A stretch of 64,000 nucleotides of DNA from Chelonobacter sp050613185 (GCF_050613185.1 NZ_CP192511.1:310001-374000), one strand, 5' to 3'; positions 17,253 to 26,371 are shown, counted from the stretch's first letter. A program made the numbers and translations. Notes: a model not told the origin generated them from the letters alone.

Positions 17253-18086
17253 ATGTGCCAACTACTCGGAATGAACTGCAACACCCCGACCGATATTGTG
17301 TTTTCGTTCGAGGGCTTTCGCTGTCGTGGCGGTTTGACCGATTCGCACGCCGACGGATTTGGGATCGGCTTTTTTGAAGATAAAGGCGTGCGCTTGTTTC
17401 ATGACGATAAAGCCAGTGCCACTTCGCCGGTTGCCGATTTGGTGCGTAATTATCCGATTCAGTCGAAAAATGTGATTGCGCATATCCGCAAAGCAACCCA
17501 AGGGCGGATTTTGCTTGCCAACACCCACCCGTTTATGCGTGAAATCTGGGGGCAATATTGGCTGTTTGCGCACAACGGCAATTTGAAAAACTTTCAGCCA
17601 AATGAAGGGCAATATTACCGTCCGGTCGGCACGACCGATTCCGAAACGGCATTTTGTTATCTGTTGGAAACTTTACGTCAGAAGTTCGATCACGCCCCAA
17701 GCCTTGAGCAGATTTTTACCGAAGTCAATTTGATTGCGCAACAACTGCGCCAATACGGTTTACTGAACTTTCTGTTGTCAAACGGCGAATGGCTGATTGC
17801 CCACACCGGCTCACTGTTACATTATATCGTGCGCAAAGCGCCGTTTGGCGAGGCGAAATTGGTCGATGACGATGTGCAGATTGATTTTGCTTCGGTCACC
17901 ACGCCGAATGATCGGGTGGCAGTGATTGCAACAGAACCTTTAACCGATAACGAAAACTGGCAACAGTTGGCGGTTAATGAGTTGGTGCTGTTTCAAGAGG
18001 GCGAAATTGTCTTGTGCTACACGCCGGACAATCCCTATTATCCAAGCATTGCCGAAGGGTTGGAAATGGCACGGCAGGCTGTTTGA
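17253..18086 (+). CDS. yafJ: class II glutamine amidotransferase domain protein (YafJ-like)
   Basis: The N-terminal nucleophile hydrolase family needs Cys at position 2, so the start is ATG 17253 (MCQLLGMNCN) with AAGGA upstream, not the ATG at 17220. The 277-residue protein is a free-standing glutaminase-like domain: HADGFGIGFFED, VIAHIRKATQGRILLANTHPF, WLFAHNGNL and GTTDSETAFCYLL are the usual active-site segments. YafJ-type proteins are annotated as putative amidotransferases; the acceptor and product are unknown. It is followed 9 bases later by sprT. Confidence 0.88.
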   Translation: MCQLLGMNCNTPTDIVFSFEGFRCRGGLTDSHADGFGIGFFEDKGVRLFHDDKASATSPVADLVRNYPIQSKNVIAHIRKATQGRILLANTHPFMREIWGQYWLFAHNGNLKNFQPNEGQYYRPVGTTDSETAFCYLLETLRQKFDHAPSLEQIFTEVNLIAQQLRQYGLLNFLLSNGEWLIAHTGSLLHYIVRKAPFGEAKLVDDDVQIDFASVTTPNDRVAVIATEPLTDNENWQQLAVNELVLFQEGEIVLCYTPDNPYYPSIAEGLEMARQAV

Positions 18087-18095
18087 CCGCTCTTT

Positions 18096-18626
18096 ATGTC
18101 TCTTTCACTTCACGATCAACAGCGACTGCGCCATCTTAATCTGCAAATCAGCCGCCGTTTACGCAGCTGTTTGGATTTAGCCGAACGCCATTTCCAGCAC
18201 ACGTTTGCCATGCCGCAAGTCAATTTCAAGCTGTGCGGTGTGAAAGCCGGTGTCGCTTACCTGCAACAAAATGAAATCCGTCTGAACCGCACTTTGCTGT
18301 TGGAAAACAGCGAGGAATTTTTGCGCCAAGTCGTGCCGCATGAATTGGCGCACTTGTTGGTATATCAACTGTTCGGGCGGGTTCAACCGCACGGTAAAGA
18401 GTGGCAAATGCTGATGCAGCAGGTGTTTAACTTGCCTGCCGATACCTGCCACCAATTCGATATTCAAAACGTACAAGGCAACACTATCACCTACCGCTGC
18501 GACTGCCAAACCCACCAACTCAGCCTACGCCGCCATAATAATATCCTGCGCAATAACGTGCGCTATCATTGTCGGTTGTGCAAGGGGGTTTTGATGAAAG
18601 AAGAGGCGAAAGCGCTGGTGCGGTGA
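18096..18626 (+). CDS. sprT: SprT-family zinc metalloprotease
   Basis: A 176-residue SprT protein. The gluzincin motif HELAH lies near residue 87 (VVPHELAHLLVYQLFG) with the third ligand region HGKEWQMLM following. A C-terminal Cys pair set, YRCDCQTHQLSLRRHN and YHCRLCKGVL, would bind a second zinc. Function in bacteria is not established; eukaryotic SprT-domain proteins cleave DNA-protein crosslinks. Co-directional with and 9 bases after the yafJ-like gene. Confidence 0.9.
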   Translation: MSLSLHDQQRLRHLNLQISRRLRSCLDLAERHFQHTFAMPQVNFKLCGVKAGVAYLQQNEIRLNRTLLLENSEEFLRQVVPHELAHLLVYQLFGRVQPHGKEWQMLMQQVFNLPADTCHQFDIQNVQGNTITYRCDCQTHQLSLRRHNNILRNNVRYHCRLCKGVLMKEEAKALVR

Positions 18627-18668
18627 TAATTTCCCTTCTCGCTTGATTGGAGATGGTGTCTAAAGGAC

Positions 18669-18761
18669 GGATGAGGGTGAATATGCTATTCTCCCCCTCA
18701 TCCTGATTTTCGCTTCTAAACGAAGCAAAAATCTGTCCTTCTCCCACTAGGGGCGAAGGAC
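18669..18761. repeat. REP-like array of three stem-loops between sprT and xerC
   Basis: Three consecutive inverted repeats fill the convergent gap: GGATGAGGG/CCCTCATCC (18669-18677 with 18695-18703), GATTTT-GCTTC with GAAGC-AAAATC (18705-18733), and GTCCTTC/GAAGGAC (18735-18741 with 18755-18761). The cCCTCATCC...CTTCTCCCacnaGGGGcGAAGG layout resembles dispersed extragenic palindromes in other bacteria. It probably also terminates both transcripts. Confidence 0.65.
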
Positions 18762-18775
18762 ACTAGCAGCCTAAC

Positions 18776-19675
18776 TCACTTCCGTTTCGCTCGCGGGTGG
18801 GCGGAGTCGTACACGTCGGCGAGGTGTTTGAAATCCAAATGGGTGTAGATTTGGGTGGTGGAGAGGTTGGCGTGTCCTAACAGCTCCTGCACCGCACGCA
18901 GGTCGGCGCTGGATTCCAACATATGGGTGGCAAACGAGTGGCGCAATTTATGCGGGTTTAAATGGGTCGGTAAGCCCTGCCGCTGCCCCCACACTTCCAA
19001 GCGTTTTTGAATCGCACGGTGGCTGATTCGCTTCCCACGCAAGCTGACGAACAAGGCATCGTCTTCGGGATTAAACAGCATGCGTACCGCCAACCATTTT
19101 TGAATTGCTTGTGCGGCGTAACGCCCGTACGGCAAAATCCGCTCTTTGTTGCCTTTCCCCAAGACGCGCAATTCGCGCGTGCGGCTTTGCAGATCTTGTA
19201 TATTCAGCTGTTGCAATTCATTTAGCCGCAGACCGGCGCTGTACATCAATTCCATCATCGCCAAATCGCGCAGATCAATCGGTTCATTGCTGGCATTATC
19301 CAACAACTGCCCGACCTGTTCGGCTTCGATATTTTTCGGCAAACGTTTGGCTTGTTTCGGTGCGGAAACCGCGGCGGCGGGATTAACTTTAATGTCCCCT
19401 TGCGACAATAAATAATTCAGAAAACCACGCAAACTGGATAAACGCAAAGCGAGGCTTTTGGCATTCAGCCCCTGCTTACGGCTTGCTGCCAGCAAATAAC
19501 GCACCACACCCGCATCCACCTGCCGCCAATTTTCAATCCCTTGCGCTTGCAACATCAGGATAATTTGTTCCAATTGATGTTGGTAATTGCTCAGGGTATG
19601 CGGGCTGAGTTGGCGCTCAATCCGTAAATAATTCCAATAACCCTGCAGCGGCTGCGAAAGTGCGGTTACGCTCAT
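18776..19675 (-). CDS. xerC: tyrosine recombinase XerC
   Basis: With XerD, resolves chromosome dimers at dif. The 299-residue protein has an N-terminal SAM-like core-binding domain (WNYLRIERQLSPHTLSNYQHQL) and a C-terminal catalytic domain. Catalytic residues are visible: Arg in MYSAGLRLNELQQL, Lys in VLGKGNKERILPYG, HKLRHSFATHML, LGHANLSTTQIYTHLD with the nucleophile Tyr. It shares one base with the DUF484 gene upstream, the normal dapF-DUF484-xerC order. Confidence 0.96.
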   Translation of the reverse strand: MSVTALSQPLQGYWNYLRIERQLSPHTLSNYQHQLEQIILMLQAQGIENWRQVDAGVVRYLLAASRKQGLNAKSLALRLSSLRGFLNYLLSQGDIKVNPAAAVSAPKQAKRLPKNIEAEQVGQLLDNASNEPIDLRDLAMMELMYSAGLRLNELQQLNIQDLQSRTRELRVLGKGNKERILPYGRYAAQAIQKWLAVRMLFNPEDDALFVSLRGKRISHRAIQKRLEVWGQRQGLPTHLNPHKLRHSFATHMLESSADLRAVQELLGHANLSTTQIYTHLDFKHLADVYDSAHPRAKRK

Positions 19676-20370
19676 TATAATTTCTCAATCAGCCAATGAT
19701 CGAGATGTTGCTCGATCATCTCGGCCAGCTGGCGCAGAAATGCGGTTTCTTGGTTGCGGTGAAAATGGCGTTCGTCTCTTGCCGCAAACAATAACACCGC
19801 GGTGTAAGGATGACGGGATTTACGTTTGCCCAACAAACAAAGCGCCACCGAGCCAACCGGAAAATCGTCCGGCAAAAACAGCAAGGTTTTTTCGCGGTGG
19901 GTCAGTGTGCCTAAATAGTGGCGCTGCAAACCGAAGCGTTCCAAACGGATAATCTCAAATGCGGTGCGATCCAACCAATTTTGCGCTTCGATTTCCTCAC
20001 CCTCCACCCAACTGTCACGAAACAGCAACACCGTGCCTTTTTGCAAACCCAGTGCGGTCGTCCAGTCTTGTAATGCCGCCAAACCGTCAGGCAAGCGTTT
20101 GGCTTGTGCCAAGCGGGTTTGTAGCGGTAACAGGCTGAAAAACATGCGCTCATTGTGCTCCGCCACTTTATGAATCGTATCCAGTTCCTGTTGCTGCCGT
20201 TGCAGCTGATCGCGTTGGCGTTGCAGCTTCGCTTCCACCAGCGACAGAATACCCTTTTCCGCGTGGGTCACCTTTAGCCGATCCAACAGTTGCGGGTAAT
20301 CATTGAAAAAATCAGGATTCTGCTGTAAATAATCCGCCACCGCACTTGCGCTTAATGCTTCACTCATCAC
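19675..20370 (-). CDS. DUF484 family protein (YigA-like)
   Basis: A 231-residue protein of the DUF484 family, always found between dapF and xerC in gammaproteobacteria. The start VADYLQQNPDFFNDYPQLLDRL is the family signature, followed by a coiled-coil stretch (VEAKLQRQRDQLQRQQQELDTIHKVAEHNERMF, about residues 45-77) and a GAF-like domain. No catalytic residues are apparent and the function is unknown. Its end overlaps the xerC start. Confidence 0.88.
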   Translation of the reverse strand: MMSEALSASAVADYLQQNPDFFNDYPQLLDRLKVTHAEKGILSLVEAKLQRQRDQLQRQQQELDTIHKVAEHNERMFFSLLPLQTRLAQAKRLPDGLAALQDWTTALGLQKGTVLLFRDSWVEGEEIEAQNWLDRTAFEIIRLERFGLQRHYLGTLTHREKTLLFLPDDFPVGSVALCLLGKRKSRHPYTAVLLFAARDERHFHRNQETAFLRQLAEMIEQHLDHWLIEKL

Positions 20371-20376
20371 AACCCC

Positions 20377-21201
20377 TTATAACCGAATATAACCGTCGAA
20401 TAAATGGGTCGCCTCGCCGGTCATAAACAGCGGTTTACCTTCGCCTTGCCATTCGATCAACAAGTTACCACCCGGCAATGCCACTTCCACTTGTGCATCC
20501 AAAGTACCCTGCATAATGCCGACCGCCACCGCCGCACAGGCGCCGCTGCCACAAGCTTGGGTTTCGCCGGCACCACGTTCAAACACACGCAGTTTCACCT
20601 GTTTACGGTTTAAGATTTGCATAAAACCGATGTTGGCACATTCCGGAAAACGCTCGTGACTTTCCAACAAAGCACCCAAGCGTTGCACCGGTGCAGCCGC
20701 CACATCATCAACCGTTAAAACACAATGCGGATTGCCCATCGACACCACCCCGCATAACACCGTTTCCAACTCGGTGCGCAAGATATAATTTTTTTCAAAT
20801 TTATTGGCAGTAAACGGTACTTTTGCCGGTTCCCAAATCGGCTCGCCCATATTGACCCGAATTTGTTCGTCCTCTTTAATATTCAATACCATTTTGCCTT
20901 TGGCAGTGCTGACGTTAATCTCTTTTTTATTGGTTAGCCCTTTCAGTTGCACAAAACGGGCAAAACAGCGCGCGCCGTTGCCGCATTGCGCCACTTCGCT
21001 ACCGTCGGCATTAAAAATACGGTAGTGAAAATCCATATCCGGATCATACGGCGGCTCGACCAACAACAGTTGATCAAACCCCACGCCACGGTGCCGATCC
21101 GCCAAACGGCGAATGGTGCTCTCCGGGAAAAACACATTTTGGGTGATGCCGTCCACCACCATAAAATCGTTTCCCAAGCCGTGCATTTTTGAAAATTGCA
21201 T
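20377..21201 (-). CDS. dapF: diaminopimelate epimerase
   Basis: Converts LL- to meso-diaminopimelate for lysine and peptidoglycan synthesis. The 274-residue product begins MQFSKMHGLGNDFMVVDG. The two catalytic cysteines lie in AQCGNGARCFARFV near residue 73 and TQACGSGACAAVAVG near residue 217. Length equals E. coli DapF. It is the first gene of the dapF-DUF484-xerC operon. Confidence 0.97.
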   Translation of the reverse strand: MQFSKMHGLGNDFMVVDGITQNVFFPESTIRRLADRHRGVGFDQLLLVEPPYDPDMDFHYRIFNADGSEVAQCGNGARCFARFVQLKGLTNKKEINVSTAKGKMVLNIKEDEQIRVNMGEPIWEPAKVPFTANKFEKNYILRTELETVLCGVVSMGNPHCVLTVDDVAAAPVQRLGALLESHERFPECANIGFMQILNRKQVKLRVFERGAGETQACGSGACAAVAVGIMQGTLDAQVEVALPGGNLLIEWQGEGKPLFMTGEATHLFDGYIRL

Positions 21202-21340
21202 AGTTTATCCTTAAATTTAAGTTATGCCCGCATTATAGAACCAAGATAAGGGAATGTCTAAATGATTCATGCGCCGACAGTTTGCTAACGCCCGCCATTA
21301 TGATAGGATTCTGACAATGCTTTTCATCGGTGGATCCTAT

Positions 21341-21577
21341 ATGCAAAATCTTAAAAAAGTACAAGCCATGCGCGTGGCAGGATTGGGCTGTGTGCTCACC
21401 ATTGCCGTGATCGGCTTTTTTCTCTTTTCCCTGCCTAGCGCACAACTGATTGATCATCTGACCGCACTTGGTGCTTGGTTCGGCGCCGGCACTACGATTG
21501 GTATCTTTGCCTTAGCGTGTTTACCGATATTGGTCAGCACATTGTGTTACTGGATTTATTATTGGCTGAAAAGCTGA
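21341..21577 (+). CDS. small two-helix membrane protein upstream of tdk
   Basis: A 78-residue protein starting at ATG 21341, with GGTGGA 6 bases upstream; earlier in-frame starts (21269, 21317) lack a better site. It has two clear hydrophobic segments, about residues 13-33 (GLGCVLTIAVIGFFLFSLPSA) and 47-76 (ending YWIYYWLKS). It lies 7 bases before tdk on the same strand, so translation may be coupled. I do not recognise the family. Codon use resembles neighbouring genes, so it is likely a real gene of unknown function. Confidence 0.65.
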   Translation: MQNLKKVQAMRVAGLGCVLTIAVIGFFLFSLPSAQLIDHLTALGAWFGAGTTIGIFALACLPILVSTLCYWIYYWLKS

Positions 21578-21584
21578 GTTCATC

Positions 21585-22163
21585 ATGGCAAAACTCTATT
21601 TTTATTACTCCACCATGAATGCCGGCAAGTCCACTACCTTGCTGCAATCTTCCTACAACTACCGAGAACGGCAAATGAACACGCTGGTTTACACTGCGGC
21701 AATTGACGATCGCTTCGGCAGCGGCAAAGTGACCTCGCGCATTGGCATCAGTCAAGAGGCGTTAGTTTTTACTGACAAAACCGATTTATACCAGCAAATC
21801 AAGCAACAAATTCAACAACAACCGCTGCATTGTATCTTAGTTGATGAAGCGCAGTTTTTGACTAAATCTCAGGTGTATCAACTGAGCGATGTCGTCGATA
21901 AACTACATATTCCGGTATTGTGTTACGGCTTACGTACCGATTTTCAGGGTGAGCTGTTTGAAGGCAGTCGCTATTTGCTTGCTTGGGCGGATCAGTTGGA
22001 AGAGCTGAAAACGATCTGTTACTGCGGACGCAAAGCCAATTTTGTACTGCGCTTAAATGCTGAGGGAGAGGTGGTCAAAGCCGGCGAACAAATCCAAATC
22101 GGCGGCAATGACCGTTATCTGTCTGTTTGCCGACGACATTATAAAGCGCGGTTAGGCAAGTAG
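21585..22163 (+). CDS. tdk: thymidine kinase
   Basis: Salvages thymidine to dTMP. The 192-residue type II enzyme has the P-loop MNAGKSTTLLQ near residues 10-20, the Walker B LVDEAQFLTKSQ near residue 86, the lasso-loop region and a zinc-binding cysteine pair CYCGRKANFVLR with a second C in SVCRRHY. Terminates at the hairpin at 22176. Confidence 0.96.
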   Translation: MAKLYFYYSTMNAGKSTTLLQSSYNYRERQMNTLVYTAAIDDRFGSGKVTSRIGISQEALVFTDKTDLYQQIKQQIQQQPLHCILVDEAQFLTKSQVYQLSDVVDKLHIPVLCYGLRTDFQGELFEGSRYLLAWADQLEELKTICYCGRKANFVLRLNAEGEVVKAGEQIQIGGNDRYLSVCRRHYKARLGK

Positions 22164-22175
22164 CGGAGGAACTAA

Positions 22176-22200
22176 AAAACCCGCTAAATCAGCGGGTTTT
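22176..22200. terminator. bidirectional terminator between tdk and pfkA
   Basis: AAAACCCGCT (22176-22185), a 5-base loop and AGCGGGTTTT (22191-22200), flanked by A and T runs so it works on both strands between convergent genes. Confidence 0.88.
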
Positions 22201-22220
22201 GTCTGTGTAATGAATAAGGA

Positions 22221-23186
22221 TTAATACAAGATTCTTGAGGCTTCGAACCAATCCGCTTTAAACGGGCGCTTCATATTGGTGATGGCATCAATAATATCGT
22301 GGTGTACCAGTTTCTCATTTTGAATACCGATACAACGTCCGCCGATACCCTCTTTCAACAACTCGACCGCATAAACCCCCATACGCGAAGCCAAAATACG
22401 GTCAAAGGCGCAAGGCGCACCGCCGCGTTGCACATGCCCTAAAATCGTAGCCCGGGCTTCCAGTTTAACGCGCGATTCGATTTCTTTTGCCAACTCATTA
22501 ACATCACAAATATGTTCTGTGATGGCGATAATGGCGTGGCGTTTCCCTTTGTGGAAACCGTATTCGACTTTCTTGATCAAAGCTTCACGCTCAAACGGAC
22601 GCTCCGGCACGACGATAAATTCACAACCGCCGGCAATCGCTGCGCCTAAGGTTAAATCGCCGCAATGGCGCCCCATAATTTCGATAATCGAAACGCGTTG
22701 GTGCGAACTGGAAGTATCGCGCAAACGGTCAATCGCTTCCAAGGCGGTTTCAAGTGCGGTTTGGAAACCAATGGTATAATCCGTGCCGGCAACATCATTG
22801 TCAATCGTGCCGGGAATCCCGATACAAGGAAAACCGTATTCTTCGGTAATCAATTTCGCGCCCATATACGAACCGTCCCCGCCGATTACGACTAAAGAAT
22901 CAATCCCGTGTTGACGCAAATTGTCCACCGCTTTGGCACGAATTGCCGGATCTTTAAATTCAGGGAAACGCGCCGAGCCTAAAAATGTGCCGCCGCGCCC
23001 GATAATATCGGAAACGGAAAAACGCTCTAATTTTTTGATTTCGTTATGATAGAGTCCTGAATATCCATTATATACGCCATAAACTTCTATGCCTTCAAAC
23101 AGCGCTGCTCGCACCACGCCGCGAATTGCCGCATTCATGCCCGGGGCGTCGCCGCCGCTGGTTAAAATAGCAACTTTCTTTACCAT
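22221..23186 (-). CDS. pfkA: 6-phosphofructokinase I
   Basis: Phosphorylates fructose-6-phosphate, committing it to glycolysis. The 321-residue protein begins VAILTSGGDAPGMNAAIRGVVR and has the catalytic GTIDNDVAGTDYTIGFQTAL segment near residue 125, plus IEIMGRHCGDL and the allosteric-site residues. Enzymes of this type can act weakly on tagatose-6-phosphate, which matters here because the aga cluster in this window has no dedicated tagatose-6-P kinase. Transcribed alone, with about 165 bases of AT-rich upstream region. Confidence 0.97.
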   Translation of the reverse strand: MVKKVAILTSGGDAPGMNAAIRGVVRAALFEGIEVYGVYNGYSGLYHNEIKKLERFSVSDIIGRGGTFLGSARFPEFKDPAIRAKAVDNLRQHGIDSLVVIGGDGSYMGAKLITEEYGFPCIGIPGTIDNDVAGTDYTIGFQTALETALEAIDRLRDTSSSHQRVSIIEIMGRHCGDLTLGAAIAGGCEFIVVPERPFEREALIKKVEYGFHKGKRHAIIAITEHICDVNELAKEIESRVKLEARATILGHVQRGGAPCAFDRILASRMGVYAVELLKEGIGGRCIGIQNEKLVHHDIIDAITNMKRPFKADWFEASRILY

Positions 23187-23351
23187 GTTGAGTTACCTTC
23201 TATTTAATTTTGATTGAAAAATAATTTTGTGTGTAGGGTACACGATCCCTGGTTTACTCTCTATAGGAAAATGATTTTTTTCTGATTTTTTCTTCAGCCG
23301 TTAACATTTTATCAATTTTATGTTGCGATTTTATGACAAATACAAAACACT

Positions 23352-24251
23352 TCAGATTTTTTGCAATGTTTGTTCTTTTTGCACCACTGAGGTCGGCTCT
23401 TGGTGAATGATAATATCCGACATCGGGAATGCCATTAATAGTCGATTTTCGAGGTTATCCGTGATTTGATGTGCTTTCCACAACGGCAGATTATCGTCCA
23501 GTTCCAAGTGCAACTGGATAAACCGAATCGCGCCCGAACGACGGGTGCGCAAATCATGAATACCGATAATTTCCTGCTGGCTGGAGGCAATTTCCCAAAT
23601 GGTTTCAATTTCCTTCTCCGGCAAAGTGCGGTCAAGCAGCAGTTGGATCGATTCAAACAGCATTTTGAGGGCATTCGCCAAAATATACAGCGCAATCAGC
23701 AGCGCAAAAATCCCATCGGCGTAAATATAGCCGAAGGCACTCAAACCCAATGACAGCAAGACGGCTACATTCATCAACAGATCGGTTTCATAGTGCAGTT
23801 TGTCAGCGCGAATTGCCGGGCTCTGAGTGTTACGAATGACATAAGTTTGATAGCGGATTAGCGCCAAAGTAAATATTAAAGCAATCACGGTGACGGCAAT
23901 CCCGATGGAGGCGGATTGCAGCGGCTGCGGGTTAATGATGCGCTCAATACCTTGTAACAACAACAAGATCGCAGAACCGGAAATAAACGCGCCTTGAATC
24001 AGCGTGGCTAACGATTCCGCCTTGCCGTGTCCGAACGAGTGGTTGTCATCGGCAGGCATCAGTGAAAAACGCAGAATAATCATACTGGTGAACGAAGCAA
24101 GCAGATCCAACAACGAATCAGTGATCGACGCCAGCATGCTGACGGAGCCGGTCTGCCACCAAGCCACGCCTTTGATTAAAATCAGGCTAAGTGCGGTGCA
24201 AACGGCCAACACTGAAGCGCGGCGTACCAAACGTCCATATTTTTCATGCAT
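23352..24251 (-). CDS. fieF: cation diffusion facilitator FieF (YiiP)
   Basis: Proton-driven efflux of Zn2+/Fe2+/Cd2+ across the inner membrane. Start at ATG 24251 with GGGGTGATT upstream, giving 299 residues and MHEKYGRLVRRASVL aligned with other FieF proteins. The metal site DSLLDLLAS lies near residue 46 and its partner HYETDLLMN near residue 152. HSFGHGKAESLA (zinc-proton site) and the cytoplasmic domain with DLRTRRSGAIRFIQLHLELDD are present. It follows the lipoprotein gene by 17 bases, probably the end of a ung-yaaA-lipoprotein-fieF unit. Confidence 0.94.
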   Translation of the reverse strand: MHEKYGRLVRRASVLAVCTALSLILIKGVAWWQTGSVSMLASITDSLLDLLASFTSMIILRFSLMPADDNHSFGHGKAESLATLIQGAFISGSAILLLLQGIERIINPQPLQSASIGIAVTVIALIFTLALIRYQTYVIRNTQSPAIRADKLHYETDLLMNVAVLLSLGLSAFGYIYADGIFALLIALYILANALKMLFESIQLLLDRTLPEKEIETIWEIASSQQEIIGIHDLRTRRSGAIRFIQLHLELDDNLPLWKAHQITDNLENRLLMAFPMSDIIIHQEPTSVVQKEQTLQKI

Positions 24252-24268
24252 AATCAATCACCCCACTT

Positions 24269-24832
24269 TTAATTACACTGCCATGTCCACGGCTGTTGTT
24301 GCAATTGTTGTAAGATTTTATGCGCCTTTGGATAAATTTGCCGTTGCAGAAAAGCCTGTTCTTTCGCTTTTGCCTGCGGTTTAGCGTTCACACCATAGCT
24401 ATATTGAAATTCTAAAAAGCCGCAATCCGCCATATTCCGCCCCTTCGCCAGTTCGACGCCCCAATAGGCAAAACGCTCGCTCGGGCGGTAAACCAGTTGC
24501 GAATATAAGGTCTCATCCGTAATCGACATTTCGGCCAAGGTATTATCGCTTTGCTGATAACTTTTTTGCCGCAGTTCCAAGCGTTGCCGCAGGCTTAACT
24601 CCTGTTTATTACGGTCGAAAAACAGCACGGCTTTTTCCCTTGAGCCGCTATTGCCGTTCGGGTGATAGACATAGCGCACCATTTCCACTAAATCGACGCT
24701 TTTACCACGTTGGAAAGTTTTGCCATTGAATTTGATCTTTTCCGGTGCTTGGAAGGTTTTACTCTGTTCAACCGACGAGCAAGCGCTGAACAATAAGCAC
24801 AACGCCAATAAAAAAACGGATTTGATCGCCAT
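24269..24832 (-). CDS. predicted lipoprotein of unknown function
   Basis: A 187-residue protein with a lipoprotein signal: basic start MAIKS, hydrophobic FLLALCLLF and lipobox FSAC at residues 15-18. The mature part is hydrophilic with repeated aromatic and glutamine residues (VEMVRYVYHPNGNSGSREKAVLFFDRNKQELSLRQRLELRQ) and two further cysteines, one in MADCGFLEF and one at the end (TWQCN). I do not recognise a domain. It is 3 bases after yaaA and 17 before fieF, so it is co-transcribed with them. Confidence 0.75.
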   Translation of the reverse strand: MAIKSVFLLALCLLFSACSSVEQSKTFQAPEKIKFNGKTFQRGKSVDLVEMVRYVYHPNGNSGSREKAVLFFDRNKQELSLRQRLELRQKSYQQSDNTLAEMSITDETLYSQLVYRPSERFAYWGVELAKGRNMADCGFLEFQYSYGVNAKPQAKAKEQAFLQRQIYPKAHKILQQLQQQPWTWQCN

Positions 24833-24835
24833 GGG

Positions 24836-25612
24836 TTAATCCTGTGAATCGCGTTTAAATACCAGTTCGTTGCCAGCGGAGGCGCTTTCGTCAAACCAAT
24901 AACCGCCCAAATCAAAAGATTTCAGATCGTTCACCGTCGAAATGCGGTTTTGAATTAAATAACGGCACATCAAACCGCGCGCTTTTTTGGCATAAAAACT
25001 GATCACTTTATAGTTGCCGTTTTTATAATCGAGGAAAATCGGCTTGACAATCCGTGCCTGTAATTTTTGCGGCTGTACCGCTTTAAAATATTCGTCCGAA
25101 GCCAGATTGATTAAAACGTCATCGCCTTGTTGCTCAAGTGCGGTTTGCAATTGTGCGGTGATCACGCCGCCCCAAAAATCATACAGGTTTTTACCGTTCG
25201 GATTGGCAAGTTTGGTGCCCATTTCCAAACGGTACGGTTGCATTAAATCCAGCGGTTTCAACAAGCCGTATAGACCCGACAGCATGCGCAAATGTTGCTG
25301 TGCATAGCGCACTTCATCGGCACTCAGGCTGTCGGCATCCAAACCGGTATAAACATCGCCTTTAAAGGCGTAAATTGCGGCTTTGGCGTTGGTTGGGTTA
25401 TGCGCCAATTGCCACTCGGCAAAACGTGCCGCATTCAGCCCCGCCAGCTTATCGCTGATATGCATGAGCGAGCCGATTTGTGCCGGGGTCAATGCACGGC
25501 ACACCTCAATAAGTTGTTGGCTATATTGGGTTAATTCCGGTTGGGTAAAATCAAATGCGGGAATTTCAGACTGAAAATCCAAGGTTTTTGCCGGGGAAAT
25601 AATCGCGAGCAT
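24836..25612 (-). CDS. yaaA: peroxide stress protein YaaA (DUF328/UPF0246)
   Basis: Member of the YaaA family, shown in E. coli to limit intracellular iron and protect against peroxide. The start is ATG 25612 (MLAIISPAKTLDF), with GGAAG upstream, giving 258 residues like E. coli YaaA; an earlier in-frame start would add an unsupported leader. Family stretches LMHISDKLAGLNAARF, AIYAFKGDVYTGLDA, LSGLYGLLKPLDLMQPYRLEMGT and FYAKKARGLMCRYLI are present. Encoded between ung and a lipoprotein gene. Confidence 0.93.
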   Translation of the reverse strand: MLAIISPAKTLDFQSEIPAFDFTQPELTQYSQQLIEVCRALTPAQIGSLMHISDKLAGLNAARFAEWQLAHNPTNAKAAIYAFKGDVYTGLDADSLSADEVRYAQQHLRMLSGLYGLLKPLDLMQPYRLEMGTKLANPNGKNLYDFWGGVITAQLQTALEQQGDDVLINLASDEYFKAVQPQKLQARIVKPIFLDYKNGNYKVISFYAKKARGLMCRYLIQNRISTVNDLKSFDLGGYWFDESASAGNELVFKRDSQD

Positions 25613-25696
25613 AAGGCTTCCATAGATAATGACAAACAGGGTGCGATTATAACAGATTCGCACCGATTCTCTACCGCACTTTTATTATGGGTAATG

Positions 25697-26371
25697 CTAT
25701 TTCAGCTGCAACGGCAAGCGCCAATCAATCGGCGTTTGTTGATGTTGTTGTAAATAAGCATTGGCTTTGGAAAAATGTTTACAGCCGAAGAAACCGCGAT
25801 ATGCCGACAACGGCGACGGATGCGGTGCGCTCAAAACCAAATGGCGTTGGCGGTCGATAAACTGCCCTTTTTTCTGCGCGTGGCTGCCCCACAGCAAAAA
25901 GACCAAATGGTCGCGATGTTGGTTCAGTTGCGCAATCACTTTATCGGTAAAGGTTTCCCAACCGAAATTGGCGTGCGAATGTGCCCGCCCCTGCTCCACC
26001 GTCAGCACAGTGTTGAGCAATAACACCCCTTGCTGCGCCCAGTGTTGCAGATAGCCGTGCGGCGGAATCTCAAAGCCCTCAATATCATCGGCCAGTTCTT
26101 TATACATATTGACCAACGACGGCGGCGGTGCAATGCCCGGTTTGACCGAAAACGCCAACCCATGCGCCTGATTGGCGCCGTGATAGGGATCTTGCCCTAA
26201 AATCACCACGTTGACTTGTTCAAATTCGGTTAAACGAAAAGCGGTAAACACTTCGTCATGCGGCGGATAGACCGTTTTACCGCTCTTTTTCGCATTTTCG
26301 ACTTGTGCCAAAATAGTTAAAAAATAGGGTTGTTGCTTTTCCGCGCCGATCGCTTCTGTCCAGGTTTTCAT
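25697..26371 (-). CDS. ung: uracil-DNA glycosylase
   Basis: Removes uracil from DNA. The 224-residue family 1 enzyme has the water-activating loop GQDPYHGANQAHGLAFSV near residue 61 (catalytic Asp) and the leucine-intercalation loop HPSPLSAYRGFFG near residue 186 (catalytic His). VLLLNTVLTVEQG is the pyrimidine pocket. It is the first gene of a minus-strand group leading to yaaA. Confidence 0.97.
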   Translation of the reverse strand: MKTWTEAIGAEKQQPYFLTILAQVENAKKSGKTVYPPHDEVFTAFRLTEFEQVNVVILGQDPYHGANQAHGLAFSVKPGIAPPPSLVNMYKELADDIEGFEIPPHGYLQHWAQQGVLLLNTVLTVEQGRAHSHANFGWETFTDKVIAQLNQHRDHLVFLLWGSHAQKKGQFIDRQRHLVLSAPHPSPLSAYRGFFGCKHFSKANAYLQQHQQTPIDWRLPLQLK

